64,000 nt of DNA from Exophiala sp. HKRS030 (taxonomy: Eukaryota; Ascomycota; Eurotiomycetes; Chaetothyriales; Herpotrichiellaceae), in contig JAHWDD010000001.1 in the NCBI GenBank assembly GCA_023897205.1, positions 7,812,001 through 7,876,000 of the forward strand. The letters are read 5' to 3'. Position numbers and translations under genes: made by a program. Below, in pieces: positions 42,320 through 52,967 of the stretch (its first letter is position 1; each line of letters begins with the position of its first letter). The notes under the pieces are model-generated. The model was not told the origin of the DNA, searched no databases, and saw nothing but the letters and a program-made list of their open reading frames with translations.

Positions 42320-44902
42320 ATGCGAGTGATCCGGGGAGTCCTTACGCAGAGCCTTTCAACTCTATGTCGTCGAGGCCATGGTCCTGAGCTTTGGATCTCA
42401 CACCGGGAACCGAGCAAGGCGGCCAACATTCCGGCTTTGCCTCACAACCAAACATGGAGATACGGCTCTCATCGACTGCTGACGGGTCTAGCCCACAAAT
42501 CCGTACATAAGTCTTCAGGTCAGATACTCGTTCCCGCGACTGGAAGTCCGAGGTCGCAGCCGCAATCGAATCCCGAGGATGAAAATTTAGAGTTAGAGGC
42601 AGGGCTGACTTCCGAGAATGGATGGTCAGATGCAGCGAAGTGGGAAAGCATTCTGGACGACGCATTTCTGTATGGCATTCGAAATAAGGAGCAGCTACTC
42701 TTCGAAGCAGATTTAGGCCATCTTGATGATCCTGGGTCCCGAATAACCGACGAACCTCCGGGGAGACGCAATATAGACCTGTGGCTTGTCCTACTCAGGG
42801 CTCAGGCTCTCCAAAATGGCCATGATGGCATCAAAGCAATTTACAAAGGGATGAAACTTCGGGGCAAGTTGGTTCGACTCGAAGGCAGTGACACGAATGT
42901 GGCTGCTCTATGGAAGGTTTTGCTCGCTGCTGGATCAGTTGACGTTCACTTTTTGTGGAAACTCGCTGGTGATACACAACGTCACAAGCTTCACCGACCT
43001 ACTATCTTTGCTGAGGTTTTAGGTGCAGCGCTGGAAGGCAACACGCCTTCACGTGCGCCGGAGTTTGCGCTTTTCCTCAAACCCCATTTCAGGGGAAAGG
43101 AAGATCTCTTGCAGATTTTCTTGAGCGCATGTCGCTCAGACTCCTCCGAAGCACTTGAAGCATTCTGTCGTGTTTACGACCTCCTCCCTCGTGTTGATAT
43201 CTATGAAGACATCATTCCCCGGCTATGGGCGGAAAAGCGAAGTGCTGAAGCTTTTGTAATGCACACATTCTTGCTGTCAAAGGGCGATTTACCACCCCGA
43301 TTTGACCTGCTCCTGCCATTCATTTCGCACCTGGTTCTTCACAATGAAAGTATGGATACGTTTCTCCGACCACTGAACAGAGCCGGTGCTCAATTCGAAG
43401 CCCAGATACGTCGAACATGGGCAAGGGAATCAAGCAAGATCACTGGACATTCACCCGAGACTCTCAACATCGTCGCAAGCGAGACATGGGGCCATCGACC
43501 GCGAAACTTTAGTGATGCATTCATCGCACGGGCATTTGCGACGCGATCAATCTCATTTGAGTTCACTACCAATAGCATGCGACTTTTGGGCTTGATCGAA
43601 GTTGGACCACTTTCCGTGCGTGAGATGGTCTCGTCAGCACCTGACATTGATACAGCACTGAACCGTTTCAAACTACTTCAAGAGCTCGAAATTGACACGG
43701 GCTCCTCGATGTATGTCCGTGTCCTTCGCAATACTTGTTTTGCAGGTAGATGGGACATCGTTAGATCGTTGGTCGACAATGATATGCACCACGAAGCTTT
43801 TGCTAATGAGAGAGTGCAATTAGAATTGCTCACACAATACTACCAATCTAAGGATTGGCGGAAGATGAATCGAACGCTCGCAGTTTTGAACTTTGGACAA
43901 TTCAATGAAGTGGCAGATCAGCGCGCGACCAGCTTTCTACTGCAATCGATGGCAAAATCAAAAGAATTCGGAGATATGCTTAACCTCTTAGCTGATCTAC
44001 GGATGCGTCGCAAGACCATTGTCATGCCGAGAGAAGTCATCAGGTCAATGTCAGCGGCTCTTCGAGACGAGATCAAGCAGCCTTTTGCACTGAGAAGAAA
44101 GAATGTCGTAGATGTTGTTACGCTTTGTGTGGGGCTTCTGCAAGAGCTCGCCGGCGCTGGGACATACATTCCAGCCAAAACATGGCGAGTCTGTCTCATA
44201 GCCCTCGGCCAACTGAATCGCTTCGATGCGCTTACCCGGCTGGTATTTTGGCTTGCAGAATGGTATAGACCCAATGGCACGCATCGGGACTATCTCCAAC
44301 GTCCACTGAAGAAGCAAGACGTCAATCCTAATGTCCTCTTTGATACATACTTCCAGGAAGCGCTTATCAGCTGGTCCTTCCGCTCAACAAAAGGTGTGAA
44401 GACTGTGTCAGCTGAGCAGTGCCTTCGCTGGGCGGCTATCCTGAAGCAACTTCGGGACGTGTATCATGTTCCTGTCGACGAGGACTTTATCCATTGGATA
44501 TACTGGCGACGATTACGATTAATGTTCTCAATATCACCATATCCATTTGTTCGATCTCATAACAGAAAGGTGCGACTTCGAAACAAAACCAACTTTTGGC
44601 ATTACTGGCACCTATACAAATTGAGATGGCAGCCGCGTTCAAAGTCAGCACGATTCGAGAATAGGTCTATTCTGCAAGGACTGCTTGCTTCGGCACGACA
44701 GGAAACAAGATATCAAAGTAGGCGACAGAATTTAATGGCAGACGATGCCTACGGGCCAGCAGAAATTCGAGCTGCTATGAAAGTCCGAGACGAGCTTGCT
44801 CAAGATGAACGCGGACGCCCCCCAGGATCTGATGAACAGACTGCTGTCGTGTATAGAGACTTTTTTACTCCGGGGATCGAAGACGCAGCCTATAGGAGAT
44901 GA
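42320..44902 (+). CDS. Mitochondrial pentatricopeptide-repeat type protein
   Basis: A single exon of 860 codons starts at ATG 42320. The first 60 residues (MRVIRGVLTQSLSTLCRRGHG onward) are Arg/Ser-rich with almost no acid, a good mitochondrial presequence. The body is all-helical, with degenerate repeats of about 35 residues such as LKLLQELEIDTGSSMYVRVL-type segments and FDALTRLVFWLAEWY. This pattern is typical of divergent fungal PPR proteins that bind mitochondrial RNA. The C-terminus is rich in Arg, Lys and Trp (NFWHYWHLYKLRWQPRSKSA), compatible with RNA contact. Yeast relatives act in processing or translation of single mitochondrial mRNAs; the target here cannot be told. No catalytic domain is visible. 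The family assignment is from overall character rather than a strict motif. Confidence 0.65.
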   Translation: MRVIRGVLTQSLSTLCRRGHGPELWISHREPSKAANIPALPHNQTWRYGSHRLLTGLAHKSVHKSSGQILVPATGSPRSQPQSNPEDENLELEAGLTSENGWSDAAKWESILDDAFLYGIRNKEQLLFEADLGHLDDPGSRITDEPPGRRNIDLWLVLLRAQALQNGHDGIKAIYKGMKLRGKLVRLEGSDTNVAALWKVLLAAGSVDVHFLWKLAGDTQRHKLHRPTIFAEVLGAALEGNTPSRAPEFALFLKPHFRGKEDLLQIFLSACRSDSSEALEAFCRVYDLLPRVDIYEDIIPRLWAEKRSAEAFVMHTFLLSKGDLPPRFDLLLPFISHLVLHNESMDTFLRPLNRAGAQFEAQIRRTWARESSKITGHSPETLNIVASETWGHRPRNFSDAFIARAFATRSISFEFTTNSMRLLGLIEVGPLSVREMVSSAPDIDTALNRFKLLQELEIDTGSSMYVRVLRNTCFAGRWDIVRSLVDNDMHHEAFANERVQLELLTQYYQSKDWRKMNRTLAVLNFGQFNEVADQRATSFLLQSMAKSKEFGDMLNLLADLRMRRKTIVMPREVIRSMSAALRDEIKQPFALRRKNVVDVVTLCVGLLQELAGAGTYIPAKTWRVCLIALGQLNRFDALTRLVFWLAEWYRPNGTHRDYLQRPLKKQDVNPNVLFDTYFQEALISWSFRSTKGVKTVSAEQCLRWAAILKQLRDVYHVPVDEDFIHWIYWRRLRLMFSISPYPFVRSHNRKVRLRNKTNFWHYWHLYKLRWQPRSKSARFENRSILQGLLASARQETRYQSRRQNLMADDAYGPAEIRAAMKVRDELAQDERGRPPGSDEQTAVVYRDFFTPGIEDAAYRR

Positions 44903-45205
44903 ATGACGGAATCTTGCACACATGACAGAATCTTTAGCAGCTGAAAAGACTGCGTTGGCACCCGAATGACACATGCAGACCCTCAATTAAAACGGCGTAA
45001 CGACAAGTCAAACAACGGTCGTATAGCCTATTGTGATTGGGAGCTAAATCCCGCCGCTCAGAAGTTTCCAATGGTCTCCCAGCAACCAGCGTGGAGAAAG
45101 TAAGCTAACCATAACGGGGATGGCAACCCTTCACACATCCCCCTCCCACCTCAGTACCACTAAGCACTACGTTCTTCTCGGACAAATGCACATTTCTGCA
45201 CGAAA
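44903..45205. other. Short intergenic region upstream of the kinase gene
   Basis: About 300 bp between two plus-strand genes. It contains the 3' end of the PPR gene and the promoter of the haspin-like gene. No motif that I can name. Confidence 0.5.
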
Positions 45206-46836
45206 ATGGCAGATTTGACTGTTCTGAGCGAGATTCAAAACTCACAACGGCAATGTCGCCGTGGGGTGAAGACGTATGGCAAGAAAAAGTCAACCATGGC
45301 TCAGACAAGAGCAATGCATTTCGATCTCTTTGGCCGAGAAAATGAGAACGACCTCGTCAGCCACATGGCAAGGATGACAGTGGCAGATACAAAATCCTCA
45401 TCTCAACCTTCCATCGAAGCAAAAGTCCAAATACCATCATCACCCACCGTCGAGATCAAGGCCGAATCCGCCGAATTGAACCCCAAATTTAGAGGTCGAC
45501 GGAAAGTGTTGCCGTCGAGGAAGGTAGCGGTGAGTATTAGTTTTTGCCGATCGGAAGTGTAGGAAAAGACGAAACTGACAAGGGCAAGGTACTTGGTCAG
45601 GACAAGCTCGATGCACTGAAGCCTTTACTGTCTCTAGTGCAGGGTGAAGTACGAGACTTTTTTGAATTCGGCAAGAGTATGGGCAAAAAGTACGATTGTG
45701 TCAAGCTTGGCGAAGGAGCATTTGCAGACGTTTTCAAGTTCAAAGCCAAAGACCTGGAAGAATCTGCGAGACTGGAGAATTATGGAGGCTTGGTGTGCAA
45801 GGTTATACCATTCAATATTGAATCTTCCGGTCGTGATGATATCGCCGACATAACATCTGTCACTCGAGAGATCCGAACCTTGTTTTCGCTCGATCCCTTG
45901 CCAGGGTTCGTCCGCTGCAGAGGTGCTCATGTCCTCAGTGGAAAGTATCCTGATATCTTAATTGATGCCTTTGAGCTTTACAAAATCACGAATCCAGCAG
46001 ACGCTGTGAACCCCGATCCTTCGAATGCCTTTCCTTCGGATCAACTGTACGTTGTCATCGAAATGAATGATGCGGGATCCCCTATCTGCAACTTCAAGAA
46101 GTTAACAGCCTTTGAGGCCTTCGACACATTCTGGATGACGGCAATGATACTTCATCAAGCCGAACAAAACCTCGAATTCGAGCATCGCGATCTACACGAC
46201 GGCAATATTTGTTATCGAAAGAAAGACAAACAAGCAACGGCGCCTAACCGGGAAAGTTTGGCAGAGATGACTCAAGTCCCCCTGGCGAGTGTCGGATTGT
46301 CTGGTATCGCCATAACCGTCATCGACTACACTCTAGCTCGAGCAAAACTAAAAGACGGCGATGATGAGATAGTGGTCTACGACAAAATCGAGTTCTGGGA
46401 CAACAATGACGCCGGGAGTGCGAACGCAGCGGACCAGAAACAGTACGACACATATCGACAGGTGCGGGATCTGGCTAAGACGGTAGAGGAAGCATCAGTT
46501 GCTGTGAATGAATTGACCAACACAGAATACCAGACTGTGGACAAGTATCAAAGATTTCTCCCCAAATCGAACGTGATGTGGCTTGGATATCTAGTCATGA
46601 ATCTCTTACTGAGGAGAAATGGCGGCCGTGGGGATTATGTGCAAGGTAGTAGTCGAGTTTCGAAGAAAGTCCAGCTCAGCATGTGGAAGACTTTGGAAGC
46701 AGTCGATGCTTACATCAACAAGACCACATCTACTTTGTTGCCTGCCAGTGCAGGCGAACTGCTAGAAGCAGCTGTAGGGAAAGGTTGGCTCAGACTCGCC
46801 GATCTGGAAGCCTGCAAGTTGATATTGGAAGAATGA
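45206..46836 (+). CDS. Haspin-type serine/threonine protein kinase
   Basis: Haspin phosphorylates histone H3 at Thr3 in mitosis and so recruits the chromosomal passenger complex. Exon 1 (45206-45529) gives a basic, disordered N-terminus (MADLTVLSEIQNSQRQCRRG). The intron 45530-45600 has GTGAGT, an ACTGAC branch site 24 nt before the GTCAG end. Exon 2 (45601-46836) brings the total to 519 residues. Kinase motifs are complete: the glycine loop KLGEGAFADVFKF, the Lys in LVCKVIPF, the Glu in VTREIRTL, the catalytic loop FEHRDLHDGNICY, and VIDYTLARA. DYT replacing the usual DFG and the HRDLHxGN loop are hallmarks of haspin. An earlier acceptor (ACAAG at 45582) is also in frame and would add six residues. 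Fission yeast Hrk1 and budding yeast Alk1/Alk2 are the relatives. Confidence 0.9.
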
Positions 46837-47387
46837 ACATGGGGTTCAAAGGAGCTGCTGCAATTGAAAGACATGCATAGCGTCGGGGTTTGGATACTGG
46901 TATTAACATAATGATGAATTATGACCTTTTCATGAAGCTGAAATCTAGGCCATGTGTGCCTGTTTGGCAAGCCTCCGTGATCATGAGGACAGATTACGTT
47001 GTGACGCAAATGCTGTCACCAGATACCCCAAGGCTAGCTATCAAAAAGTGTGGAGGTAGCCTAAGCAGCCTCGTGATTCTGTGTAACTAGGGATCACCTG
47101 CGCCCACAGCCTCAAAGGCCGAGGGACCGTCTCTGCCGCCTGTAGCCGCTACTGTGCACGCCCCTTGGCCGCCCAATCAAGCCTGCAAGGTTGTAAATTC
47201 CCCGACTGGAATCCTTATCACACGCGTCATTCCGACCCAAAGCCTCCCAGCCTGGGTTCGAGACAATTCCTGCTGCTGCTGCTCGTTTTTGACTGTTTTA
47301 ACTGAGCCTCAATCGAAGGCTCCTCTGCCTAGCATCCTAGTGATGCCGAAGATACCCAAATAAGCCCTTATATTTGCAGAGACTATT
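46837..47387. other. Intergenic, upstream of the nucleoside transporter
   Basis: This stretch holds the 3' flank of the kinase gene and the promoter of the transporter. I see no gene or RNA. A GGGTTCGAGAC word at about 47253 resembles part of a tRNA B-box but has no tRNA around it. Confidence 0.5.
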
Positions 47388-47405
47388 ATGACCACCTCTC
47401 GTTGA
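47388..47405 (+). promoter_or_regulatory. Five-codon upstream ORF overlapping the transporter start codon
   Basis: ATG at 47388 opens a frame of five codons (MTTSR) whose TGA at 47403-47405 shares its last base with the ATG of the transporter (TGATG). Such overlap is known to favour reinitiation and could set translation level. Whether the mRNA leader includes it is not known. Confidence 0.5.
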
Positions 47406-48893
47406 TGACCACTCCTCCTCCTCCATCGCAGGCATTCGAGTTACAGCAACTCTCCAACATGGATCGAATAAGAGGTTTATTCCGGGCCCAGCCAGACTAT
47501 GAACCTCTACAGAACGATACAGAAAGAGACGATGAGAGTGTGGAATCCGAATCCCCAGATGCCGCTGTCACCCCGACCTTCTCATGGGTGAACTACTCTA
47601 TCTTTTTCTTGCTAGGGATTGCTATGTTATGGGCCTGGTAAGTCTACCAAACAGGAAAGACATTAGGTAGCCATGACTGACCTCCATCACAGGAACATGT
47701 TTCTTGCTGCCGCTCCATATTTCCAGAATCGATTTCGGAAGAGTGAATGGATCCTCAATCACTTCCAGGCTGCAGAGATCTCTGTCTCTACAATCACCAA
47801 CCTTACGTCCATGATCATTTTATCCAAATTGCAAAAGGGAGCCTCATATCCGAAGCGTATATCCACCTCACTACTTCTAAACATTGTTGTGTTTGCCATA
47901 CTATCGGTGTCGACGTTGTTCCGCGTGGATGCGGGACCCTACTTTGGATTCTTGCTGGTGGCCATCTTTTTCGCCAGTTTCTCCACTGGATTGATACAGA
48001 ATGGTCTGTTTTCCTTTTCATCAGGCTTTGGCAGAAGTGAATACACCCAGGCGATCATGACCGGCCAGGCTGTTGCAGGTGTACTCCCGCCACTTGCACA
48101 GATCATCTCGGTCGCCGCTGTCCCAGCAAAGAAAGCCGGGGATCCTGACACCGCCGATGTCTCACCCACATCTGCCTTGATTTATTTCTTGACAGCGACA
48201 GGCATATCAATTCTTGCCCTCCTGGCATTCTTCTATCTGCTGACTCGAAAGGGTCATTCCCAGAGTATCCGTGGTGTTGCCAAAGCTACGTCTGATGAGA
48301 CATCCGAGGCAGATGCACTCACCGGAAATGTTCATATAGCAGGAACGCAAGAGGATCCGGATCCAAATGAACGTCCCACAGTGGCTCTCTCGACATTGTT
48401 CCTTAAAATGCCGTTCCTCGCACTTGCGGTGTTCGTCTGCTTTGCGGTAACCATGATTTTCCCAGTTTTCACAGCTTCAATCACTTCGGTCAGTGGAATT
48501 GATTCTGCGATCTTCATTCCCACAGCTTTCTTGATCTGGAATGTTGGAGATCTACTGGGCCGACTTTCTACGCTGTGGAAGCCGATTTCTTTGACTCACT
48601 ATCCGTTTGCCCTTTTCTGTATAGCGATGACGAGACTTTTGTTCATCCCGTTGTATTTCTTGTGCAATATCAAGGGCAAGGGTGCTACTATTAGTAGCGA
48701 CTTCTTCTACTTATTTATTGTTCAGTTTTTGTTTGGACTCAGTAATGGGTATCTTGGGAGTGAATGCATGATGGGCTCGGGTGACTGGGTTCTGCCCGAG
48801 GAACGAGAAGCAGCGGGTGGATTTATGGGATTGATGCTCGTCGGAGGTCTCACAGTAGGCAGCCTTCTCAGCTTTTTGCTCGGAGATATCTAG
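47405..48893 (+). CDS. FUN26: Equilibrative nucleoside transporter (ENT, Fun26-like)
   Basis: Exons 47405-47637 and 47693-48893 (55-nt intron) encode 477 residues. The joint reads LLGIAMLWAWNMFLAAAPYF, a hallmark of transmembrane segment 1 of the ENT family, with the conserved W and N. About 11 hydrophobic segments follow, with a large hydrophilic loop between segments 6 and 7 (residues around SDETSEADALTGN). The second half has IWNVGDLLGRLSTLW, matching the conserved NxxD-GR motif, and FGLSNGYLGSECMMGS near the end. ENT proteins carry nucleosides down their gradient. Yeast Fun26 sits in the vacuole membrane, and an N-terminus with acidic residues fits an intracellular site, but this is inference. 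The true start is ATG 47405 (MTTPPPPSQAF). Confidence 0.93.
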
Positions 48894-50014
48894 ACAATTG
48901 GAAGAGATGTATATGGCTAGCGGTAGAAATAGCCTTGTCTCAGAATGCTCTTACGAATAGACATGTCTCAATCTTCTGTAAGACATGATCTTAGTGACGC
49001 CAATGCTGACATGATCGTTCGAACCTCCGGGCAGCGTTCCAGGATGTTGACATTGGAGTTGTGATCCGAGCTAGATCACTCACTACGTAGGTAGATATCA
49101 TTTCATCTGCTCCGAACTCCCGGACAAAGCCGTAAGTAAAAGCCTTGCACGCGATTGGTCAAGACCCAATGTGAGACAGAACGCGACGGCCCCAACCCCT
49201 CCCATCGGCCAACACAGCCTCGTTGGCCCAGCTCAAGTGTTGGCCTGCGCGGGCGTCAAACAAAGTTACAGTGCAACCCAGCACCAGCTGCTCAAGCTTT
49301 TCCAACGACGTGTGGTGCGTGTGTCTTTCCTCGTTCCGCGTATGGACGGACTCCTAACTACGGTACTCACTACGGAGTAGCTAAATAGTGAGTCTGTGGT
49401 CCTGTGCTGATTGCTGAAGGATTCATGAAAGCAGGGACCTTGTGTTGCACGCCTTGCGACCTTGGTGGCCCAAGGCGCCTGAGAGGCCTTGTTAGAGGGA
49501 CTTTTGCACGGGTCAATAATAATGACTTTGAACCACGCACCCTACCTACTACGGATTAGGGTCGGTGCGTGTGGGTGTCCTTTTTGAGAGTTCCAAGAAT
49601 ATATATTCGTGATGGATCAGGTTGTTGGCGTGATGATAAATGCTGGAGTTGGACTGTGGTGGATGGGCTGTTGGACTACGTTGAATATATTGAATTGTTC
49701 AGAATTACTGTATATTCAGGTGAAAGAAAGTTTGGGGGACGTCCAAGTGAGTTCTTCGAGGTGGTACGAGTGGCTGAAGAGAGTCAACAGAGTCAATAAT
49801 GTCTCCCGTCAGGTCTTGTGCTGAGCATTTCGATTTGTTCTATCAAAATGGGTCGATGTGATGATTTCCTGCATTCGATACATGAATCTTTGTATGCAAT
49901 TGCACGGTATTCCTACAATCTACTGCATGTACATCACATTTACGCAGGGACCATCGGACTTACGTCGCATGTCTTCACCGAGCCTCGTGGAGATTTTCGA
50001 GTCTTGAGAGCATG

Positions 50015-50049
50015 ACGGCCTGACAGGAGCTGCGGTTATGTCAGGCCGT
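50015..50049. repeat. Perfect 11-bp inverted repeat with 13-nt loop
   Basis: ACGGCCTGACA at 50015-50025 is exactly complementary to TGTCAGGCCGT at 50039-50049. No reading frame explains it, and no T-tract follows. Confidence 0.9.
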
Positions 50050-50229
50050 ACAGAAGAAATTGCGACGTCAAGTCAGTCGGGCATATCGGAGAGAGCTCTT
50101 GCGCCTGGCAGATATGACGAATGCAAAAGTCATGTCGATTCGAAGTGTGGTTTAGTGGCCGAACTTCTCGTTCATCAAGAGTGATTATAGTGCTTGTCGT
50201 CAGCATTAGAACATGCTGTAGGCATGCTG

Positions 50230-50247
50230 CACGGTGGCACCACCGTG
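50230..50247. repeat. Near-perfect palindrome (8-bp arms, 2-nt centre)
   Basis: CACGGTGG and CCACCGTG flank the dinucleotide CA. It lies 180 bp from the other hairpin, preceded by a direct repeat of CATGCTG. Confidence 0.9.
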
Positions 50248-51401
50248 TACACTGTATGACGATGATGAAATTAAGGCCCGGGGGTTTTGATTGAGAGGGA
50301 CCAGTATTTTCAGAGGGGCTTAGATCAAGTGGTTCTCAGTGAGGACGATTCGTGTACTCCATACTCCGTACATAGACAAAAGGGGGATGAATGGTGGAAA
50401 CGCTTAGCATCACGTGCCAGGTACAATCTCCAGAAGCTCTTTCCAATGGTCGGACAGATCGGCGCCGACTGGGGCAGACTCCAAGGTTAAGGTGGCGTAC
50501 AATGTCCGCCCGCCGCTACGGACTCTTCAGTTGACGCCCATTTCAGGAACAGGAAAAGCGTTGAAAAGCAACAGGGGTCACCGTCGCAGCGGGAGCCAAT
50601 CCGGGGCCAATCCACATCGTTAGAGTTGCAGCCGCAGAGAACGGTGACTCGGTGAGTTTCTTTTCTCAGCCCTGATTGAGGAGATCGCATCGGAGGCCTG
50701 CACCTAGCAGGTAGCCCTTCACAATCACCGACTGCTTACGCAGATTCTTGTCGTCGAATCTCGCACGTGGAATGGTCACTTTACGCGACAGAAGATCGTT
50801 GTGTGTACTCCGTACGGCCGTCCATGTTTCCAGTCTGGAGGTCGCGACCAGGACTTCTTATAACGGCCAAGGAAAGCTTCTGGCTGAAACTGGTTGATTT
50901 CAAAAACACTCCCCTGTAATCTACTTGCTGCCCACCTCTGCCAATGCCCATGTATTTGAGCTAGATCAGCTGTTGTACAGGGCACAAATACACGTACTGT
51001 GTGACGATGAGAAATGAGACTGTTTTGTGAGGTGAGCTGTAACACAATTGATCGACAATCATGCTCAAACCTTTGGGGAATGGCATCTCAATGGTAATCA
51101 TGATGATCCAAGAGACCAAGAGATCCTCCCAAGAAACTTCGGTCGATCGGTGATGCTTTGAGGCTCCAATCGGACATGAACAATTCCTTTCCAAGACCTA
51201 CTGTCAAAACCAAGACTGCTTATCTCTCAGCTCTTTATCTTCGACGGACACCAATACTTGAAGGTGCAAGGACCCAGAACGCACACCAAGGAAGGAGCGA
51301 GGGCGCGCGGCAAAGAGGCTGGACTTGGCAAGTGCAAGGCAAGTACGACTGGTAGTTGCTGCCCTGCTCCTGCTCCTGCTCCTGCCTCTCTACATGTGTG
51401 C

Positions 51402-51436
51402 GTGTCTGTGTCTGTGTCTGTGTCTGTGTCTGTGTG
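51402..51436. repeat. TCTGTG hexamer microsatellite
   Basis: About five to six tandem TCTGTG units lie within the upstream region of the small membrane protein gene. Confidence 0.9.
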
Positions 51437-52364
51437 CTTGTGGGTGTGCGTGTGCTTTCCCTTCCGTCCTTCAACAAATGGGGTGACAAATTAACAATCC
51501 AATCATGTCAACGCGTCACACATCAATTCACCCAAGGTTTGGAAGGTTTTCTATTCTCGACTAACCACACTAACCTAGCACCTGCCTAGTCAATACCCTA
51601 GCATGCTAGCTCCTGAGTGGCTCCTTCCTGCTAAACCCCGTAGGTGAGATCTTCTCCGTACCTCTCCACTTTCGGATTCTTCGACACGATATCCTTGATT
51701 CCCTGTGCCCTGCTCACGCCTGCTCATGCCTGCTTGTGGCCCTGCTGTGACCCTCTGTTGTCCCTCTGTTGTCCCTGCGCGCTGCTCACAAGTCACGACT
51801 GCCCTGCCCTGGCCCCAGTTGGGCCAATCCATCGTTTCAGAAAAGCAAGCCTCTTCCAGGTCCATACGACCCGTTTGGTTAGTCACTTTCCATCGTACTT
51901 TGCCGGCCTGGATGCCATTTCATAAACCCCCAGTACAGCCTGCTCCTCTTGTTCGAGCCTTTCATCACCCCGGACCTGAAGTTGCAAGTTGCAACTCATT
52001 CACGATACTCTATCTCACTCGACAACCGAAGCCCTTCCTCATATCATCTTGAGCGCGTCTCTATTTCTAAAGCCTTTCCCTGACCTTGCAATATCTCGCC
52101 CCTGGACCTTTGCTCCATTAAAGTCCACGCAACCACACGATCAATTCCCTTTACTTCTCGACTATACTGCCCCCTCCCAGCAACCTTCGCCACTATCATC
52201 TTGAGCGTCGACCGAGTCTCTTTTACGCTGTCTCACTTACCTTTCAACTCGACACTCGTTCCTGTCCCTTTTGGCATACTCCACAGACAAGAAACTGTGA
52301 CTATTGCGAGGGACATAGGTATCAACAGATCTTGTTGCTCTTCTACCACAATCTCATATACATC

Positions 52365-52967
52365 ATGTCGTCGATCATGACCAGTTCACCATCCGCCGCC
52401 TTCCTCCTTTCGCTACTTCTCAGCAATCTCCCATCAACATTCGCCTCTCCCCTTCCACTACACATTTACAAACGAGATCTCGGTACGGGTGCCAAAGCTG
52501 GATTGGGGATCGGCATTGCGGTGGCCGCCATTCTCCTCGTTGGGCTCATTGCTTTCTTCACCATCCACATCCGCCGTTCTCGCCATCTGGCGCAGATCAA
52601 CCGTGAACGAGCCATCTTAGCAGGGGAGAAGAATGCCGATGGAACCGACAAGCCAGACAAATTCGCTGCCGCCGCTTCACCACCTGAGAAACCCGCCGCT
52701 GCATCAGGAGGCATGCCACGAAGACAGAAGTCTGTCAAGGATCGCTTGATGGGACCTTTGTATCGAGGAAGCACTATCGACCTTATGCCGTTGCCCAAGG
52801 CTCGCACGAACAACCCAAACCGAGGGAGCACCGCCACTATGGACAGTGCTCAATGGGACAACGTTGATGGACAGCCTTTCCTGCACAAGCCGTGGGCCCA
52901 AGGCGAAAGCTCACCAAGGCCCAGTTTCAGCAGCAAACGTGCAACAAGAATGATGATGATGATGTGA
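52365..52967 (+). CDS. Small single-pass membrane protein with signal peptide
   Basis: The ATG at 52365 opens a frame of 200 residues. Residues 1-28 (MSSIMTSSPSAAFLLSLLLS onward) are a signal peptide ending at about FASPLP. A dibasic KR at about residue 37 could be cut by Kex2. A single membrane span (GLGIGIAVAAILLVGLIAFF) is followed by the basic stop-transfer RRSRH. The cytosolic part is Ala/Pro- and Lys-rich (SGGMPRRQKSVKDRLMG). The layout of a very short lumenal part with a glycine-rich span recalls fungal Mid2/Wsc-like or DUF-type membrane proteins, but I do not recognise the family. The frame ends in five Met codons (ATG repeat) and TGA, which is odd and may mean a further intron or a repeat expansion at the end. 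A long C/T-rich leader suggests good expression. Confidence 0.6.
   Translation: MSSIMTSSPSAAFLLSLLLSNLPSTFASPLPLHIYKRDLGTGAKAGLGIGIAVAAILLVGLIAFFTIHIRRSRHLAQINRERAILAGEKNADGTDKPDKFAAAASPPEKPAAASGGMPRRQKSVKDRLMGPLYRGSTIDLMPLPKARTNNPNRGSTATMDSAQWDNVDGQPFLHKPWAQGESSPRPSFSSKRATRMMMMM

Larger units (their letters stand above)
48894..52364. other. 3.5 kb gene-poor tract with palindromes and repeats
   Basis: No open frame here shows a domain. It holds three TACTCCGTA-type motifs (49371, 50362, 50806), a perfect hairpin at 50015-50049, a palindrome at 50230-50247 and a TCTGTG microsatellite at 51402-51436. From about 51.9 kb the plus strand becomes strongly C/T-rich, which fits the leader and promoter of the small membrane protein gene at 52365. 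Confidence 0.5.

Noticed and set aside
45573..45574. A 33-nt intron in the kinase gene ending at GTGTAG (45573)
   Set aside because: It would change the frame; the end at 45600 (GTCAG) keeps frame and has a branch site at the right distance.
47253..47262. tRNA B-box-like GGGTTCGAGA
   Set aside because: No A-box, acceptor stem or anticodon loop can be drawn around it.
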